A stretch of 64,000 nt of DNA from Tetrahymena thermophila SB210 (taxonomy: Eukaryota; Ciliophora; Oligohymenophorea; Hymenostomatida; Tetrahymenidae): positions 1,380 to 65,379 of the forward strand of contig NW_002476487.1 in assembly GCF_000189635.1 (NCBI RefSeq). Direction: 5' to 3'. Made by a program: the position numbers and the translations under genes. The notes under the pieces were generated by a model. That model was given only the letters and a program-made list of their open reading frames with translations. It was not told the origin of the DNA and did no database searches. Positions 13,601 to 27,724 of the stretch are shown piece by piece (positions within the stretch are counted from its first letter, which is position 1; the number at the start of each line of letters is the position of its first letter).

Positions 13601-15639
13601 TTTCATTTACTAACTTGCCTTCTTATTAATTTACTAACTAGTCAAATAAAATATAACGAATTTCTTTACTTATTCATCACAGCACAACTAAAATACTAAA
13701 TAAAGCCATAGTTTTTTACCATCCTTTCTCCTCCGTATTTATTTAATTCTTATTTATATTTATATTTCAAGAACAAATTATATTGGTGATGAAGGTGCAA
13801 AAATTTTAGGCACAGGAATAGCCTAGTGCAAGAATATCACAACTTTATTACTTTACTTAAGGTAAAAATTTAATTTATTGACAGATTAACTAATAATTGG
13901 TTATTTTAAGCTTGTGACTTAGTTATTAGATAATTAAACCAGCTTTTCATTTACTAACTTGCCTTCTTAATGATTTACTTATTAGTCAAAAAAAATATAA
14001 CATATTTATTTACTTATTCATCACAGAATAACTAAAATACTAATTAAAGCCTTAGTTTTTTACCATCCTTTCTCCTCCATTTTATTTAATTCGTTATTTA
14101 TATTTCAAGTGAAAATAAAATTGGTGTTGAAGGTGCAAAATATTTAGGCACAGAAATAACCCAGTGCAAGAATATCACAACTTTGATGCTAGATTTAAAG
14201 TAAAAATTTAATTTATTGATTGAAAAACTAATAATTGGTTATTTTAAGCTTTTGACTTAGTTATTAGCTAATTAAGCCAGTTTTTCATTTACTAACTTGC
14301 CTTCTTATTGATTTACTTACTATTCAAATAAAAATTAACAAATTTCTTTACTTATTCATCACTTCAAAATTAAAATACTAATGAAAGCCATAGTTTTTTA
14401 CCATCTTTTCTCCTCCATATTTATTTAATTCTTTTTTTTTAAGTGGGAATACAATTTGTGCAGAGGGTGCAAAAGATTTAGGCAAAGCAATAGCCTAGTG
14501 CATCAATATCACAACTTTGACGCTTTACTTATAGTAAAAATTTAATTGATTGATTGATTGATTGACTAATAATTGGTTATTTTAAACTTTTGACTTAGTT
14601 ATTTGCTAATTAAGCCAGCTTTTCATTTACTAACTTGCCTTCTAATTGATTTACTTACTAGTTAAATAAAAAAAAGAGAATTTCTTTACTTATTCATCAC
14701 AGCACAACTAAAATATTAACAAAAGCCATAATTTTTTACCATCCTTTCTCTTCCATATTTATTTAATTCTTTATTTATTTTTATATTTCAAGTGAAAATA
14801 AAATTGGTGCAAAGGGTGCAAAATATTTAGGCAAAGGAATAGCCCAGTGCAAGAATATCACAACTTTGACGCTTTACTTAAGGTAAAAATTTAATTTATG
14901 GATTGATAAACTAATAATTGGTTATTTTAAGTTTTTGACTTAGTTATTAGCTAATTAAGCCAACTTTTCATTTACTAACTTGCCTTCTTATTGATTTACT
15001 TACTAGTCAAAGAAAATATAACGAATTTCTTTACTTATTCATCACATCACAACTAAAATACTAACGAAAGTCATAGTTTTTTACCATCCTTTCTCCTCCA
15101 TATATATTTAATTCGTTATTTATATTTATATATCAAGTTGGAATAAAATTGGTGCTGAGGGTGCAAAAGATTTAGGCAAAGGAATAGCCTAGTGCAAGAA
15201 TATCACAACTTTGACGCTAGATTTAAAGTAAAAATTTAATTTATTGATTGAAAAACTAATAATTTGTTATTTTAAGCTTTTGACTTAGTTATTAGCTAAT
15301 TAAGCCAGCTTTTCATTTACTAACTTGCCTTCTTATTGATTTACTTACTAGTCAAATAAAATATAACGAATTTCTTTACTTATTCATCACTTCAAAACTA
15401 AAATACTAATGAAAGACATAGTTTTTTACAATAATTTATCCTCCATATTTATTTAATTCTTTATTTATATTTATATTTCAAGTGAAAATAAAATTGGTGC
15501 AGAGGGTGCAAAAGATTTAGGCACAGGAATAGCCTAGTGCAAGAATATCACAACTTTGATGCTTGATTTAAAGTAAAAATTTAATTTATTGATTGATAAA
15601 CTTATAATTGGTTATTTTAAGCTTTTGACTTAGTTATGA
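7619..15639 (+). CDS. Double protein kinase with C-terminal LRR array (gene A)
   Basis: ATG at 7619. Exons: 7619-8078, 8964-9155, 9211-9266, 9319-9375, 9429-9707 (kinase 1); 10660-11035, 11229-11417, 11477-11535, 11587-11667, 11720-12174 (kinase 2 and linker); then nine 90-nt LRR exons starting 12728, 13077, 13425, 13772, 14110, 14444, 14793, 15138, 15483. All phases join. If the last donor is not used, TGA is at 15637; about 1005 residues. Kinase 1: glycine loop LSSGAYALV (residues 57-65), lysine in VALK (80), MHRDIKPHN (from about 194), CDLGFA in place of DFG, FAPEVE. Kinase 2: NFGNFGMVLS, VLKIQK, IHRDIKPENF, CDFGLST, YMAPEI; both look catalytically competent. LRRs read GAEGAKDLG...GIAQCKNITTLTL. 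No membrane segment or signal peptide, so cytosolic is inferred; substrate unknown. The kinase 1 to 2 join across 9708-10659 is inferred from matching phase and from genes B, C and D. Confidence 0.88.
10146..10600 (+). repeat. Internal direct duplication of about 225 bp in the inter-kinase intron of gene A
   Basis: Two consecutive copies share TTTAGTAAGATTATTTAAA, ATTGATAGGA and ATAGAATTAATGAGCTTC. The same doubled block is present in gene B at about 22540-22990, so it predates the large duplication. It lies in the intron between the two kinase domains. Confidence 0.7.
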
Positions 15640-15660
15640 GCTACTTAATAACTAAATAAA
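12728..15660 (+). repeat. LRR exon-intron array of gene A (nine units, 334-349 bp)
   Basis: Exon starts are spaced 349, 348, 347, 338, 334, 349, 345 and 345 bp. Exons are all 90 nt and introns are recognisably the same sequence (TTACTAACTTGCCTTCTTAT, then a block before TTTCAAG). The array breaks off near 15660, where the last intron is cut short and unrelated sequence begins. Confidence 0.85.
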
Positions 15661-18600
15661 ATATAACGAATTTCTTTACTTTTTACCATACTCTAAATGT
15701 GTATTGTGCATATACAGTGGTTATTACAATTGGCACCATTAAATTTTAAATTCCTTATCATCCCACTGTGTATATAAAATTACCTAAATATCTAAAATTT
15801 CAGCGTATTTATAGCCTTGAAAAAGGAAGTACCTTAGGGTACTATGAATATATAAATGAAATTATGTTTTAGTGATACAGCATATTTATTTATGTTAAAA
15901 TTATTGAATATTGTAACTTCTATTATCATTTTAAAAAATTAATTAAAAAAAATAATAGAAACCATTTTACATTTTAAATTTAAATGAAAAAATTATAATT
16001 TTATATATTTTTCATGAAACACACACTGTGTGCGCTCACTCCAAAAATGCTTACTTAAATATGCAAAAATTGTTGATGACATTCTGTTCACTTAAAGCAT
16101 AATTATCCTTTTTATCATTATTAAAAATTCTTTGTTATAATCTTAGAGCTATTAAATAATTATTTCTTTATTTAAAAATTAATTTTTGATTGATTTAAAA
16201 TTTTATTGGTTGAAATTATAACTATTAATTTTAAAGTTTACAAGATAAAAATGCGGAAATTTAATTGGGGAATTCATTAAAAAAATAATTATAAGCTAAG
16301 GTAAAATATAATTAGTTAAATTCATAAAAAATTGATTTATTTAAACTAATAACATAGATATATATCTATTGACAATCAGTAATCAGTGAAAAGTTAAATA
16401 TAACAAACCTGAGCTTTAATAATTTATTTATTAAAAATTTAAACTCTACATTAATATGTTTCATAAAAATATTTATTTTTTAATTTTATTTTTTATAAAT
16501 GTATTGATTAATTAGATCATGATTATTACTTATAGTTTGATTGATACCCTAATAATTTTGTTAAATCCTAATCTGAAACATTTGAAAAAATTTATAAATA
16601 AAAATATGAGGATGTGATTAATAAATTAGAAATATTAATATAAATCCCTTAAAACATCACTTTAAATATACCAAATAATAGTTAATATTATTTTAAACAT
16701 TTAAGGCAATTTAATTATTTATGGGTTATAATTACTTATCTCTCACAAATTAATTTAATAACTTTTATTTCCAGAAAACTATTACAAAATTTATATGATA
16801 ATAATATTTAATTTTATCTAATCTTTATATAAATCACTATAAAATGCGTGGTTGATATAATTTTAATGATCATTATTAATTTCAGAATAATTATCTAAGT
16901 GTTAATTATAAACTTATTCTTAAAATTCTTTCATTTAACATTGATTAATATAAGATAACAGGGTAAAAGAATTACTGATTTTGGATTAAAAATTACCCAT
17001 TTTTTATTTCTGAATTTTTATTTTGTTGTGTTTTTTAAATAATAAAGAATTATTATAATAGTTAACAAATGATAAAAGTGAAATAAAATGAATAGAATTA
17101 TATGAAAAATATGGCATATCATAAATGACTATATTAAGAATTATTTAAAAAATTTTATTGAAAAAATAACGCCTAAACATCATATATAGCTGTTATAGCA
17201 TTTGAAATATCACAAAGTATGATATCATGCATGATTTCTGATATTTAAAATAATTTTTATAATTATAATGAATATTCTTTTCTTCTAAATCTTAATTAAT
17301 TATATTCTAAATATTTGATTTCGAAATTTTTACAAAAATTAATCAAAACACATAAACCTTTTTTCAACTAATTTAGAATAAAGTATTTATTTAAATTTTA
17401 AATATATTTTTTTTTAATTTTATATTTTATTATTGAATTTATTTATAATAGAATTATTGATTTTTTTAAATTTGAATTTCTTAGAAAGTATATTTTATAC
17501 TGGTTTAATTTTATTTTTAAAAATAAGCCAATAAAAAAATGTAATCCATTTATAATTGCTTTATTTAGAAAATAAAAAAGTATTAATAAAAATTAATGTT
17601 CAATATGATTAAGATTTAAAAACTTTTATATTTATTCATTAAATATCTATGAAGTATATCAAAATTAATTTGCATACTTTCTCAATTCTTCCAAGAATAT
17701 AATAAAAAAAATATACAAATAAATGTAATGTGTTACAAAAATCTAATTATTCTTATTATTATTTGAAATGAATAATTAATTTTATGGTTTTTAGCTATAG
17801 AACTATTACTTTAGGACTTATTCAAGTTGCGAGTAATATATTTGCATAAAAAATATTGAGGTTTGAAGATATTCATTCAGTCATGAATAATTTAATGATA
17901 ATATATATCAATATTAGAGCCGAAATACAAGTTATGATTAAGAAAACAATATTTATTTGTTAATTTCTTATAATTTAATTAAATTAAATATTAAAAAGTG
18001 AAGTTGATTTAATTATGACATATTTAAATGGGGTAGAAAATAAAATATTTATTAATATTAATTTTTAACATTATTAGGTAGTTTTTTATAAAAATAGTGA
18101 AAAAATCCAACAAATAGGTTTTTTGGAAAATATTTTATTGTTGCTTTTGTGAAAGAAAATAAATGATAAATAAATTGTAAAAGATGTTAGTATATTGATA
18201 AATAAGTTAAGACTTTTTCCTTAATACTCAATTAATTAATATAGATAGATAGATATTTTGTATGAAAATAAATATGCTTTTCCTTTAATTATTATTCATT
18301 GATTCATTCACTTACTTTTTAAATTTTAGCCTGAAATTATGTTCAAAGGATGTAATCAAAAAAAATAAAGAGCAGAAAGAAACTAATCAAAGTACGCAAA
18401 TGTTTAGCTAATAAGTTTCTACTAAATCTATGATAAAAATATCTATACTATGAACCATAATACATACAGCAGAGTAAAGCAAATGTTAATTAGCTCTGTA
18501 AGGTATTAATAACAATCTTTTAATTTCTTTGAGGAATCAGTATTTTTTATAATTATATACTCATTTTTTTATTTCTATTAATATTTTAAATGAATTAGCC

Positions 18601-19080
18601 AATTTAAATAATTAAAATAATTTAATTTTTATTTATTTATTTTTTTACACTTACCTATAAGATAAAACAATTTTATTTTATTATCAAAAATGATTCTTTG
18701 TTTTTAAGATAAAAATAATAATTATTTATTTATTTTAAAATAAAGTAAGTTTTAATATAGTTTTTATTGAACATATTACTATATTGAATTTTTTTATAAA
18801 AATTAATATTATTTTAATTAACTTGCATTTCAATATTTAACAATATAATTTGAGAGATGCTATAATATTTGAAAACTAATTAAAAACTTCATCTTGATAA
18901 GATTTTTTTTATCAGCTTAATTTATCAAATTTTTTTGAATTAATCTCTATAAATAGTGATATTCAAAATATCTTTTGCATATATAATTTTCACATCAAAA
19001 CAAAAACAACTGTTTTTAATAAAAAGCAAACTTCATAGCCTACTCTTAAAAAGTTAACAACCTAGCCAAGCCTCACCTCA
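15640..19080. other. Intergenic region between genes A and B
   Basis: 15950-17306 is repeated downstream of gene B (27780-29105), so it is the 3' flank of the duplicated block. 17307-17984 is present only here. From 17985 the 5' flank of gene B matches that of gene A. Intergenic-type base composition throughout; an open stretch after the acceptor-like TTTCAG near 15800 could be a terminal exon of gene A but is not conserved in gene B. Confidence 0.5.
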
Positions 19081-22000
19081 ATGGGATAGAATTAATAAAA
19101 ATCCATAAAGATCGAAGCATTTAAAAAATAATTAGTAAAAGAAATATCAGAAAAGATCCCCAAGGAATGTCAGATACAAAAGCATGGTTTGAAAGAAATA
19201 ATCAAATTGATCCTCAACCAGAAAAAATATTTACAAAATTTCGAGTACTTAAGCAGCGGTGCTTACGCCCTCGTCTTGAAGGCTAAAAACATTAAGAAAA
19301 ATCGCATAGTTGCCCTTAAATTCCTAACATGTACGAGCAAAGAGGGTTTGAAAGGCATCGAATCTTTGAAAAAAGAATATGAATTGCTTCAGAAATTTAG
19401 CTAATCTGATTTTTTGGTAAATGTCTATGATTGCTTCTATCTAATGGATCAAGATGTAGAAGAGGATAAGGATGGTAAAGAAAAGATCATCATAACAGAT
19501 GAGAAGTCCTTTTTTGTGATGGAAATGGAGCTTTGCGAACGTATTCAAAATATTAATTTTCCTCCATTTTTTTGATCTCCCCCAATTTTTTAAAAAATAT
19601 GAAAAAGCCATTAAAATATGATGCTATTTTATTTTTTTACATCATTTATAATAATTGAACTTCCTCCATTTTAAATAAGTCAAATTCATATTTTTTCTAA
19701 GTCTTTTTGGATTTCATTAGTTTTGAAGTAGAAATAGATTTGCGTTAAGCTAGTTTAATTAATTTTGTAACTATAATAGAAATTATTTATTTTATTAAAT
19801 TTTATCATTTTTAATTTCTTAATTTCCCCCCAAAAATAAATAATTCATCTTTAATTTACTTTTTATTGAATTTTAGAATGTTTCTTAATTAAATGTTCTA
19901 GAAGATTAAGTAATCGAAATTTTATAATCTATTAACCCAATAATATTATTATAAATTTAATTTTATAATGCATTTTTTAATAATTAACAAAATTTATGAA
20001 TAAACTTTTATATAATTTAAATTAATCAAAATATTTCATCTTTAAATTTTTTAAATAATAATCTTTATTTTAGTCAATAAATTTTATTTTTGATTTATTT
20101 AATAAAATAATTAAAAATTAAATAATTATAATTTGTTATTTTTTTAATTTAAATTAATATTTTAAAATAAATTCAATTATATTTTAATGGCTAATTAGAA
20201 TTAATTTATCAATATTCTATTTTTAATTAAATTATGTTTTAAAATAAATTCAATTTCTTAGTAAATTAGAATAAAAAATTAGTCCAAATTAAATATTTCA
20301 ATTTAATCTAATAAATAAGAAATTCATTTATTTCTTTCTAATTTTAATTGATTTTAAATTTATTAATTTAATTTTAATTAAATTTAAATATTAATTGATA
20401 AAATTTTTAAAAATTATTTAATTTAATAAAAAATAATTCAATAAAACAGTAAATAAAATCAATAAAATTAGTTTAAATTATCAAATTTAATTGATTATTA
20501 ATTTTAATTTACATTAAAATGAGTTTTCAATTTAAAAGAGAGCAAATTTTATAAACATTTTTCTTTCATTTTATAAATATTAAAAAATATTTGTTTGTAT
20601 TTTGAAAAAAGAAAATCTGAAACAGCTTTTCGATTATTTAAGAAAGACATAATTACCATCTTAAGAAATAAAGGAAATAATAGCTATTCAAATGCTAGAA
20701 GGATTAAATACCCTTCATATCAAAAATATCATGCACAGAGACATCAAACCTCACAATTTCCTAGTTTGTCCTTCTCAAACTTATGGATTTACCATAAAAA
20801 TCTGTAAAAAATATTAATTTTTACAAGATTTGTCAATTTAAAATTATTGATAATCAAGGTGATTTGGGATTTGCATCTGCAGTAACAAAATCGAAAAGTT
20901 ATTACCTATCAAAGGTAAACATTGAAATATTATTTAAAATTAATCTTAAATTGTTTTAATATATAGAAAGGAACTGATACTTACTTTGCTCCAGAGGTAG
21001 AAAAAGGATAATCTAGAATTCAGGTTTTTAAACAAAACTAATCTTTCAATTTTTAATTAACTTTTAATGTTTAAAGTCTGACCTCTTTTCTCTAGGACTA
21101 GTTTTACTTGAGTTAGATAATCTGAATGTGCTTAATGAAAACTGGATTGACTTTGATATAAAAGGAGAGATTTATTAAGGAAGAGGAATAGCTTCGAAAT
21201 ATTAGATTGATAGAAATTCTAATATTTACAAAATAGCCGAGATTTGCTTAAAACCAAATTATTTAGAAAGGACAACTTCAGGAGACCTACTTTCTGAGCT
21301 TATTAAGCTTCATGGAAAACCACTAAAATTCACACTATCATCTATGATATTAGAAGTAATAAATGCATTTACTAGTTTTTTTCTGGCTAATCTAATTAAC
21401 TAACAATTTCATTTAAAATATTTAATTTAATTTTAAATTTTGTTTCTTGATAATAAAATTTAATTTACTAAAATATTTGATCTGAATTTTTTATTTCTTC
21501 AATTTGAAAATTTGATCATTGATTTCTCTATTTTTTTGAATTTAAAATTTTGGAATATTCTTAAAATAACATTTCTATTTTTGGCTATAAAAAATTTGTT
21601 TTAATTTTTGAGTACTTAGATTTATATTTTTACTATTCCATACAATAATCCTATAAATTGTAACAATAAAAAAATTGTATTTTAAACTGGAACAAAAGAA
21701 AATATTTTTTTTTTAATTATTTATTCAAATTAAGAATGTGGATGAATGTTATTTTTTTAGAGCAAATTTGATTATCATGTTAAAATATATAATTAATATC
21801 AAAAAAAATAAGTATTTAAAAGCATAAAAAAATCAGGCAATTATGAAAAGAATTTAAGTTTTTTTAAAAACTTGGATTAAAAAGTGCTATTACTTAAAGT
21901 AATGGTATAACAGTTTGAAGTAATACAAATTTATTTGGAAAATATTAATATATTAATTGTTTTACTTCTTTTATGAAGCTTGAATCCTCATTTTGAAAAA

Positions 22001-25000
22001 AGAATATTTAATTTTAAATATTAAAAATAAGTAAAGCAAGATGCCATATAAAAATTTCGTGGTTTGCATTTCACATATTATTAAATCAATTTTTTAGTTA
22101 TTTATTAGCAAATCTGATTTTCATATTTTGTAATAGAATTATAATTAATAATTTTATTACATAAAAATTTGGTAAATTTTGTGAAGTAAGTGTAGTGGGG
22201 TAGCAAAAATACAGGATTTGGGGGCAATTTATTTAATTTCTGTAGTGATCACTATCCTGCACTAATTCTAAATCCAAAAACTCATATTATGCATCTCTCC
22301 CTTTATTTCCATGAAAATTCATGAAAATATTTTTTGCTTTTATTCATGAAATTTCATGCACAGAAATTTTACATAATAAAATTTTAAAATATTTCATGAA
22401 AAGAAATATTTGTTTATTGGAACAACAACACTAATAATGATATAAATTTTGATAAATTTATATTTAAATATAAACAAATTCTATATATTAAAAGGAATCT
22501 TATTGATTTGTATAAAATCAAAATTCATGATTAATTCTATCCAAATTTCTTATTTTTATTAAGTTAAAGAATATTTAGTTAGATTATTTATAATTTTTTT
22601 TGATCTTACTTTAAAAAAATTAAATTACTTGTAATAGACGACTAACATTAATTATTATTTTTTATTGATAGGAACAAATTCCGTAGTAAGCATAATAAAT
22701 ATTCGATAGAATTAATGAGCTTCAAAAGAATAAAGTAAAAATAAAATAATATTTATATTTTACATAATATATTCAAATTTCTTATTTTAATTAAGCTAAA
22801 AAATATTTAGTAAGATTATTTAAAATTTTTTTTAGCGATTACTAAAAAAAATAAATTACTTATATAGGCAACAAACATTAATAATTATTTTTTCATTGAT
22901 AGGAAAAAATTCCGTAATAAGCATAATAAATATTCAATAGAATTAATGAGCTTCAAAAAAAGAAAGTAAAAATATAATAATATTTATTTTTAACTTCCAA
23001 AATTATTAATTTTATGGTTGAAACAATCTTTTTTATAAGCAAACTTAATTTGAGAAGGATGCACAGATCTTACTTGATAACACAGATTCAAGAATAAAAA
23101 GGAAAGATGCTAGTAAACAATTTACAAAAGTAGAAATACTATCCAAGCTATTAAAAAGTCTATATGAAGATAAAAAATATGTGAATAATTTCCAAATTCT
23201 TAATTTTGGAAACTATGGTATGGTATTATCTACTAAAAAAGTTGAGTTCAACAACAAGGAAATAGTATTAAAAATACAAAAGATTGTTGATGAGCAAGAA
23301 ATTTAAAATGAAATTAGAATAATGTAATAATTAAAAACACCTTTAGTTGTCTAGCTATATGACAATTATATCATAGAAAAAGCTACAGCACCTGAAAAAT
23401 ATGTAGTCTTCGAATTAGAAAAGTGTTCATGTAAATTTTTAAAAAACAATTTATAAATTTCAAATATTTTAATTTTTTATTCAATTAAATGTAAATTTTA
23501 AATATGCTACTTAAAGTTTTTAGTGATATATAAGGCTAAAATAGCCATTAATAAGCTATGCATTTATTGTTGAGGCTATAATATGTATAATAAGTTTATC
23601 ATATAATTTATTGTAAAAAAGGTTCACTTTAGGAATATCTAGAAAGATAAGGAAAAGACAGAGAGCTTAGTGATGAAGAAAAATTGAATATTGCAATTCA
23701 AGTAATTGACTCTGTCAATTATATTCATTGTTTCAATATTATTCATAGAGATATTAAACCTGACAATTTTTTAGTTTGTTTGGATGGCAATCAACTTGAA
23801 GTCAAATTGTGTAATTAATCCTAATATTTTTTATTTATTTTTAAAAACAATTCAATTATTTTAATATAAGGCGATTTTGGATTATCAACTTAACTTGAAA
23901 AAAATTGTGAATAGATTGAAATTTTAGATGTAAATTATTTAGTTAATATGTAATTATCAAGAAATTTTAATATATCTTAGATGGTAGGAAATTGGGCATA
24001 CATGGCACCTGAAATTTTAACTAAAAATAAAGATGATTAATATAAGATATATTCTAAAAAAGTAATTATTGTTATAACAACTTCTTAATAAAAAAAATAA
24101 ATTTTTGTTTTTAGTCGGATTCTTATTCAGTTGGTTTATTATTATCTTTGCTTGACAATTACTTAAATTTGAAAGAAAATACAGGATTTACTTTCATGAT
24201 GATGACTTTAAATTAATTTTAAGAGCCTTTCAAAAAATAAAAAATAAATATTAAGAGAGACACTGAAATATTTAAATTTATTCAACTATTAGTTGTCTGG
24301 GAAAGAGTCAAAAGAGCTTCTCTTTCTATTATTGTTGAATAAAATTCAAAAAAATTCAAATCAAACTAAAATGATATGAAATAAATTATATCATAGCATT
24401 ATTTAGGTCCTATATAAAATGTTAAGACTGTAAACATAGGATCTGTAGGACCACTAATTTCTTAAAATTCAATTCCAATTTAAAATATCAAAAAAATAAA
24501 GATAAGACGTATGGAGGATTTGTATAAAATTAAAGAATTTCAATTTGAAGATGTCGAAATAGATTTCCAGTAATTATATTAAAATATATTTAAATTGAAA
24601 TTAAATATCCACAAATTATTATTTAAAAATTCAAATACAAGATTTAATTAACATTTAATAGTTTTTATATGAATTATGAATGATTTGATATTTAATCATT
24701 TATGATGAATATATACTTTCTATAAACAGTTAAAAATTTTTTTACTAAAGATAAAATTATTATCTATTAATACAATATACAATAAACAAATAAACTTTAT
24801 TATCTAGTTAATAACAAAATAAATAGGAAGGTAAGTAAAATTTAGAAAATATTGCAAAAAAAATTGCAAATCCCAACAATTAAATCATAAAACAAAAACC
24901 ATAGTTTTTTACCATTCTTTCTCCTCCATATTTATTTAATTCCTTATTTATATTTCAAGTCATAATAATATTGGTGCAGAGGGTGCAAAGGATTTAGGCA

Positions 25001-27532
25001 CAGGAATAGCCTAGTGCAACAATATCACAACTTTGACGCTTTACTTAACATAAAAATTTAATTTATTGATTGATTGATAAACTAATAATTGGTTATTTTA
25101 AGCTTTGACTTAGTTATTAGCTAATTAAGCCAGCTTTTCATTTACTAACTTGCCTTCTTATTGATTTACTTATTAATCAAATAAAATATAACGAATTTCT
25201 TTACTTATTCATCACAGCACAACTAAAATACTAACGAAAACCATAGTTTTTTACCATTCTTTCTCCTCCATATTTATTTAATTCCTTATTTATATTTCAA
25301 GTAATAATAATATTGGTGCAGAGGGTGCAAAGGATTTAGGCACAGGAATAGCCTAGTGCAACAATATCACAACTTTGACGCTTTATTTAAGGTAAAAATT
25401 TAATTTATTGATTGATTGATAAACTAATAATTGGTTATTTTAAGCTTTTGACTTAGTTATTAGCTAATTAAGCCAGCTTTTCATTTACTAACTTACCTTC
25501 TTATTGATTTACTTATTAATCAAATAAAATATAACGAATTTCTTTACTTATTCATCATAGCACAACTAAAATACTAACGAAAACCATAGTTTTTTACCAT
25601 TATTTCTCCTCCATATTTATTTAATTCCTTATTTATATTTCAAGTGGTAATAATATTGGTGCAGAGGGTGCAAAAGATTTAGGCACAGGAATAGCCTAGT
25701 GCAACAATATCACAACTTTGATGCTTTACTTAGAGTAAAAATTTAATTTATTCATTGATTGATAAACTAATAATTGATTATTTTAAGCTTTTGACTTAGT
25801 TATTAGCTAATTAAGCCAGCTGTTCATTTACTAACTTGCCTTCTTATTGATTTACTTATTAATCAAATAAAATATAACGAATTTCTTTACTTATTCATCA
25901 CAGCACTACTAAAATACTAACGAAAACCATAGTTTTTTACCATTATTTCTCCTCCATATTTATTTAATTCCTTATTTATATTTCAAGATAAAATAATATT
26001 GGTGCAGAGGGTGCAAAAGATTTAGGCACAGGAATAGCCTAGTGCAACAATATCACAACTTTGATGCTTTACTTATAGTAAAAATTTAATTTATTGATTG
26101 ATTGATTGATTGATAAACTAATAATTGGTTATTTTAAGCTTTTGACTTAGTTATTAGCTAATTAAGCCAGCTTTTCATTTAATAACTTGCCTTCTTATTG
26201 ATTTACTTATTAATCAAATAAAATATAACGAATTTCTTTACTTATTCATCACAGCACAACTAAAATACTAACGAAAACCATAGTTTTTTTACCATTCTTT
26301 CTCCTCCATATTTATTTAATTCCTTATTTATATTTCAAGTTATAATAATATTGGTGCAGATGGTGCAAAGGATTTAGGCACAGGAATAGCCTAGTGCAAC
26401 AATATCACTACTTTGAAGCTTTACTTAACGTAAAAATTTAATTTATTCATTGATTGATAAACTAATAATTGATTATTTTAAGCTTTTGACTTAGTTATTA
26501 GCTAATTAAGCCAGCTTTTCATTTACTAACTTGCCTTCTTATTGATTTACTTATTAATCAAATAAAATATAACGAATTTCTTTACTTATTCATCACAGCA
26601 TAACTAAAATACTAACGAAAACCATAGTTTTTTACCATTATTTCTCCTCCATATTTATTTAATTCCTTATTTATATTTCAAGTTATAATAATATTGGTGC
26701 AGAGGGTGCAAAAGATTTAGGCACAAGAATAGCCTAGTGCAACAATATCACAACTTTGAAGCTTTACTTAACGTAAAAATTTAATTTATTGATTGATTGA
26801 TAAACTAATAATTGGTTATTTTAAGCTTTTGACTTAGTTATTAGCTAATTAAGCCAGCTTTTCATTTACTAACTTGCCTTCTTATTGATTTACTTATTAA
26901 TCAAATAAAATATAACGAATTTCTTTACTTATTCATCACAGCACAACTAAAATNNNNNNNNNNNNNNNNNNNNNNNNNNNNNNNNNNNNNNNNNNNNNNN
27001 NNNNNNNNNNNNNNNNNNNNNNNNNNNNNNNNNNNNNNNNNNNNNNNNNNNNNTTATATTTCAAGATAAAATAATATTGGTGCAGAGGGTGCAAAAGATT
27101 TAGGCACAGGAATAGCCTAGTGCAAAAATATCACAACTTTGATGCTTTACTTAGAGTAAAAATTTAATTTATTCATTGATTGATAAACTAATAATTGGTT
27201 ATTTTAAGCTTTTGACTTAGTTATTAGCTAATTAAGCCAGCTTTTCATTTACTAACTTGCCTTCTTATTGATTTACTTATTAATCAAATAAAATATAACG
27301 AATTTCTTTACTTATTCATCACAGCATAACTAAAATACTAACGAAAACAATAGTTTTTTACCATTATTTCTCCTCCATATTTATTTAATTCCTTATTTAT
27401 ATTTCAAGTGGTAATAATATTGGTGCAGAGGGTGCAAAAGATTTAGGCACAGGAATAGCCTAGTGCAAAAATATCACAACTTTGAAGCTTTACTTAACGT
27501 AAAAATTTAATTTATTCATTGATTGATAAACT
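19081..27532 (+). CDS. Double protein kinase with C-terminal LRR array (gene B)
   Basis: Paralogue of gene A with identical kinase exon lengths. Exons: 19081-19540, 20612-20803, 20859-20914, 20967-21023, 21077-21355; 23055-23430, 23622-23810, 23871-23929, 23981-24061, 24115-24569; LRR exons starting 24960, 25302, 25645, 25988, 26340, 26683, 27066, 27409 (90 nt each). A gap at 26954-27053 may hide further units. Kinase 1 keeps LSSGAYALV, MHRDIKPHN and DLG; kinase 2 keeps HRDIKPDN and DFG. The donor CAGTAATTATAT after 24569 gives phase 2, matching the LRR exons, and bypasses an in-frame TGA at 24670. The first LRR exon has lost its GT donor (AT at 25050-25051). If that intron is retained the protein stops at TGA 25075, after one LRR. 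If the last exon is not spliced onward, TGA is at 27530. Cytosolic kinase-scaffold role is inferred. Confidence 0.85.
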
Positions 27533-27724
27533 AATAATTGGTTATTTTAAGCTTTTGACTTAGTTATTAGCTAATTAAGCCAGCTTTTCATTTACTAACT
27601 TGCCTTATTATTGATTTACTTATTAATCAAATAAAATATAACGAATTTCTTTACTTATTCATCACAGCACAACTAAAATACTAACGAAAACCATAGTTTT
27701 TTACCATTCTTTCTCCTCCATATT
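24893..27724 (+). repeat. LRR exon-intron array of gene B (eight visible units, about 343 bp)
   Basis: Exon starts are spaced 342, 343, 343, 352, 343, 383 (across the N gap) and 343 bp. Introns are almost identical to one another, more so than in the gene A array, which suggests recent expansion or homogenisation. The array ends abruptly inside an intron unit at about 27724. Confidence 0.85.
26954..27053. other. Assembly gap (100 N) inside the gene B LRR array
   Basis: Exactly 100 N between two LRR units. A round-number gap in a near-perfect tandem array means the true number of LRR exons in gene B is unknown. Confidence 0.98.

Larger units (their letters stand above)
6520..17306 (+). repeat. 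Large tandem duplication, copy 1 (contains gene A)
   Basis: Nearly colinear match to 17985-29105. Left edge: the text ATTAAATATTAAAAAGTGAA occurs at about 6521 and 17986. Right edge: the match stops after TCTTCTAAATCTTAATTAAT at about 17300 and 29100. Exon lengths of the kinase parts are identical in both copies, while introns carry many small indels. The LRR arrays inside have evolved separately. Confidence 0.85.

Noticed and set aside
24670-24672. Premature TGA in the last kinase exon of gene B
   Set aside because: A donor shared with gene A (GTAATTATAT, after 24569 and 12174) ends both exons at the same length, 455 nt, and gives the phase the LRR exons need, so the TGA is intronic.
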